The notes below the pieces were generated by a model that searched no databases, was not told the DNA's origin, and was given only the letters and a program-made list of their open reading frames with translations. A program made the translations under genes and the position numbers. A stretch of 8,240 nt of DNA from Nitriliruptoraceae bacterium (lineage in GTDB: Bacteria; Actinomycetota; Nitriliruptoria; Nitriliruptorales; Nitriliruptoraceae): positions 1 to 8,240 of the forward strand of contig SLDB01000270.1 of the NCBI GenBank assembly GCA_007125475.1, given 5' to 3'. Positions 5,845 to 8,240 of this stretch are shown here, one piece after another (positions within the stretch are counted from its first letter, which is position 1; each line of letters opens with the position of its first letter).

Positions 5845-7590
5845 GTGGCCGAACCCGTCCGTTATCACGTCGACCTCGCTGACCGCGACCACCACCTGCT
5901 CCGGGTGACCACGACGGTGCCGACCGACCTCGCCGCCGGGGCCGTGCTCACCCTCAGCGTCTGGACCCCGGGGAGCTACGTGCGGCGCGACTACGTCCGG
6001 CACGTGCAATGGATCACCGCCCGCGACGCCGCCGGCGTGGTGTCGACACCGACCCCGGTCGGCGAGACCGCGTGGGCGCTGCCGGCTGACGCCGTCGGCC
6101 CGGTCGAGGTCACCTTCGAGTTGTACGCCAACGAGCTGTCGGTACGGACCAACCACGTCGACGACCACCACGCACTGATCATCCCGGCCGCGACGTTCCC
6201 CTACGTCGAAGGTGGCGAGGACCGTCCCCACGTCGTCCACCTCCCGCCACAGCCGGCCACCCACCGGGTGTGGTCGTTGCTGCCGGACGAGGGTGAGGAC
6301 ACCTACGTCGCCGAGGACCGCGACCACCTCATCGACGCCGCGTTCGAGGTCGGCGACCTGCCGAGTGTGACGTTCGACGTCGGCGAGGTACCCCACACCT
6401 TCGTGTGGGCGGGTCACGGAGGACGGCCGCCGCTGGAATCGATCGCCACCGACGCCTCGGCGATCGCCGAGGCCTGCATCGACCTGTTCGGCGACGGGCT
6501 GCCGACCCCGCACTACACCATCCTCGCCGCCGCGTGGGACGAGGGCGGCGGCGGTCTCGAGCACCGCGACGGGGCCGTCCTGCAGATGCCGCTGCGCACG
6601 TTCGGTGACGAGGAGCTCACGGCCCGGTTCCAGTCGCTGCTGGCCCACGAGTATCTGCACCTGTGGAACGTCAAGCGGCTCACCCCCGCCGCACTCACCC
6701 GGCCGGCGTACGCCTCACCTACACACTCGGACTCGTTGTGGGTCGCCGAGGGATGGACCGCGTACTACGACGAACTCGTATGCGTCCGCGCCGGGGTGTG
6801 GAAGCCGCGCCGGCTGTTGGACACGCTGGCGTCGACCGCGGACGCGATCCGCGCCACGCCGGGCGTCGGGTTGCAGAGCCTGCGACGCGCCGGCCACGAG
6901 GCGTGGACCAAGCACTACCGGCGCGACGAGAACGCACCGAACGCGATGACCGACTACTACGGCCACGGATCGCTGGTGGCGTTCGAGCTCGACCTCCGCC
7001 TCCGGGCCGCCGACCCCCGTGGTGACGGGCTCGACACCGTGTTCCGGACCCTGTGGCGGCGCCACGCCGGGGACCCAGCGGGCTACACCGAGGCCGACGT
7101 CGTCGCCGCCGTCGCCGACGTCGGCGGCGCGGACCTCGCCGAACTCGTGGAGGATCGGGTCGCGAACCCCGGGCACCCGGTGCTCGACGACGTCGTCGAC
7201 GTCGTCGGGTTGCGGTGGGCGACGAAGGACGACACCCCCCCACCGAACCTGGGTGTGCGCACCGCCGAGTCCGGCGGGGCGGTGACGCTCGCCGCCGTGC
7301 TGCGCGACGGCCCGGCCTGGCGGGCCGGGCTCACCGGAGGCGACCGCGTGGTCGCCCTGGACGGCGAGGTCGTCGCCGGCGGCCACCTCGAGGCCCTGTT
7401 GCGGACACGCACCGCCGGCGACGCCGTCACGGTGACCGTGACGCGCGGCCCCCGCCTGATCACCCGGACGGTGACCCTCGGCGAGCCGGTGGTGTCGCAC
7501 ACGCTCCGCCCCGTCGCGACACCGAGCCCGGACCAGCAGGCGGCGTTCGCCGCGTGGGCCGGGTCGCCACTCGACGAGGTGGCCGGCTGA
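5845..7590 (+). CDS. M61-family metallopeptidase (glycyl aminopeptidase type) with C-terminal PDZ domain
   Basis: This is a zinc peptidase of 581 residues, close to the usual length for M61 aminopeptidases, which release N-terminal Gly or Ala in characterised members. An N-terminal beta-sandwich (about 1-180) with WTPGSYVRRDYVRHVQ comes first, then the catalytic domain: GGGLEH (235-240), the zinc motif HEYLHLWNVKR with H268, E269 and H272, and the third ligand E302 in WVAEGWTAYYDEL. A helical segment ending DYYGHGSLVAFELDL follows, then a PDZ domain (about 468-545) with DGPAWRAGLTGGDRVVALDG. There is no signal peptide or membrane segment, so it should act in the cytosol, perhaps in peptide turnover. 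The start is GTG, with GAGG seven bases upstream. It is the only plus-strand gene in the window; its stop is 2 bp from that of the manA-like gene. All catalytic residues are present; the natural substrate is unknown. Confidence 0.93.
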   Translation: MAEPVRYHVDLADRDHHLLRVTTTVPTDLAAGAVLTLSVWTPGSYVRRDYVRHVQWITARDAAGVVSTPTPVGETAWALPADAVGPVEVTFELYANELSVRTNHVDDHHALIIPAATFPYVEGGEDRPHVVHLPPQPATHRVWSLLPDEGEDTYVAEDRDHLIDAAFEVGDLPSVTFDVGEVPHTFVWAGHGGRPPLESIATDASAIAEACIDLFGDGLPTPHYTILAAAWDEGGGGLEHRDGAVLQMPLRTFGDEELTARFQSLLAHEYLHLWNVKRLTPAALTRPAYASPTHSDSLWVAEGWTAYYDELVCVRAGVWKPRRLLDTLASTADAIRATPGVGLQSLRRAGHEAWTKHYRRDENAPNAMTDYYGHGSLVAFELDLRLRAADPRGDGLDTVFRTLWRRHAGDPAGYTEADVVAAVADVGGADLAELVEDRVANPGHPVLDDVVDVVGLRWATKDDTPPPNLGVRTAESGGAVTLAAVLRDGPAWRAGLTGGDRVVALDGEVVAGGHLEALLRTRTAGDAVTVTVTRGPRLITRTVTLGEPVVSHTLRPVATPSPDQQAAFAAWAGSPLDEVAG

Positions 7591-7592
7591 GC

Positions 7593-8240
7593 TCACCCGG
7601 TGTCGGCGACACGTACCCGGAAGAGCCGTCCGGAGCCGTCGAGGTGGACCCGGCCGGCATCGGCGGCGACGAGGGCCGCGTCCGCCGTGGCGAGGGTGAC
7701 GACGTCCTCGCCACACCCCACGCGGAGCTCACCGTCCGCCGCGAGGAACACCTGGGGCCCCGGCTCAGGTTCCAGGTCGAGCGGGTGGGTGACGTCGATA
7801 CGGGTGAGCCGGAACGCCGCGGTGGGGACGGGGTAGGCCACCTCGTCGCCGCGGGGCGCCGGTCGGACGACCGACCCGGCCGCCCCGTCGACGGCAACGT
7901 GATCCAGCAGCCGCTCGACGTCGACCGGCTTGGCGGTCAACCCGCCCCGCACCACGTTGTCCGAGGCCGCCATCACCTCGACGCCCTCGCCGCGGAGATA
8001 GCAGTGCAGGATCCCCGGGGGGACGTGGAGGGCCTCACCGGGTGCGAGGCGGACCGGCTCGAGGAGGAGCGCGGCGACCACGCCGGGATCGTCCGGGTAG
8101 CGCTTCGCGAGGTCGGTGACCGCCTCGCACGTCGCCGCGACCCCGGGCGGCTCCACCCCGTTCGTGGCGACGCGCCGCGCGGCCGCCGCGACCTCGGCGA
8201 CGAGGCCCCGCCGCCGGGTCGGTGGCCAGGTGAGCACGCA
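7593..8240 (-). CDS. manA: mannose-6-phosphate isomerase, type I, C-terminal part (5' end beyond the window)
   Basis: This enzyme interconverts fructose-6-phosphate and mannose-6-phosphate, the entry to GDP-mannose and mannosylated cell-envelope components. About 215 of the usual roughly 390-410 residues are visible. The frame is open through position 8240, so the GTG at 8237 is probably internal, and the N-terminal part with the first zinc ligands is outside. Visible marks are EALHVPPGILHCYLRGEGVE with the conserved zinc-ligand His of the GIxHxYLxG motif (codon 8004-8006), then MAASDNVVRGGLTAKPVDV, a near-exact family signature, and a second cupin-like domain ending in a Gly-rich beta segment (LFRVRV) at the C-terminus. 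The middle segment (ALLLEPVRLAPGEALH) fits the family. It converges tail-to-tail on the peptidase gene. No frameshift is seen. Confidence 0.93.
   Translation of the reverse strand, partial: CVLTWPPTRRRGLVAEVAAAARRVATNGVEPPGVAATCEAVTDLAKRYPDDPGVVAALLLEPVRLAPGEALHVPPGILHCYLRGEGVEVMAASDNVVRGGLTAKPVDVERLLDHVAVDGAAGSVVRPAPRGDEVAYPVPTAAFRLTRIDVTHPLDLEPEPGPQVFLAADGELRVGCGEDVVTLATADAALVAADAGRVHLDGSGRLFRVRVADTG

Noticed and set aside
5623..6660. Minus-strand open frame of 345 codons overlapping the peptidase and the divergent gap
   Set aside because: It is antisense to the conserved M61 catalytic domain and runs through the promoter region; its product has no recognisable family.
7086..7210. GCC/GTC/GAC-rich near-repeats and the 12-bp palindrome GACGACGTCGTC (7186-7197)
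   Set aside because: They encode Asp/Val/Ala-rich stretches of the peptidase in frame, so codon bias explains the pattern.
1..8240. An undescribed multi-gene system, mobile element, CRISPR array or RNA gene
   Set aside because: All gaps between genes are under 160 bp and the genes are mostly conserved housekeeping types. No transposase, integrase, direct-repeat array, tRNA-like cloverleaf or rRNA stretch was seen.

Overview
The window is high-GC DNA, close to 70% or above by eye, from a chromosomal core region. GTG starts, GC-rich third codon positions, sparse TAnnnT-type -10 hexamers and a DUF3151-family gene (an actinobacterial family) all point to an actinobacterium. A dnaG-rpoD pair, which well-studied Streptomyces and mycobacteria do not keep together, suggests a deep-branching class such as Acidimicrobiia or Nitriliruptoria. 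The class is an inference; the phylum is fairly secure.

Layout, left to right. Five genes lie on the minus strand between 12 and 5698. Read in their own direction (right to left) they are a DUF3151-family gene (5261-5698), DNA primase dnaG (3337-5205), a primary-type RNA polymerase sigma factor (2042-3184), a helix-turn-helix protein of unknown function (1101-1958) and an MDR-family NAD(P)H oxidoreductase (12-971). From 5845 one gene runs on the plus strand: a cytosolic M61-family metallopeptidase with a C-terminal PDZ domain (5845-7590). It ends 2 bp from the stop codon of a minus-strand mannose-6-phosphate isomerase gene, whose 5' part lies beyond the right edge.

The core is a version of the bacterial macromolecular-synthesis cluster (classically rpsU-dnaG-rpoD), which couples replication priming with the housekeeping sigma factor. 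Here the position upstream of dnaG is held by DUF3151. Every intergenic gap is under 160 bp. Each gap upstream of a minus-strand gene, and the divergent gap at 5699-5844, contains a plausible -10 hexamer, and several contain dyads. The dnaG and sigma-factor leaders each carry a perfect inverted repeat directly against the Shine-Dalgarno sequence, and the HTH gene has the geometry of a leaderless transcript.

I found no mobile element, CRISPR array, tRNA, rRNA or defence island, and no convincing undescribed multi-gene system. The items most worth a second look are the HTH protein, with its possibly degenerate nuclease-like C-terminal domain, the paired leader hairpins, and the compact divergent promoter region at 5776-5829. 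Family assignments come from reading motifs by eye; no database search was run.
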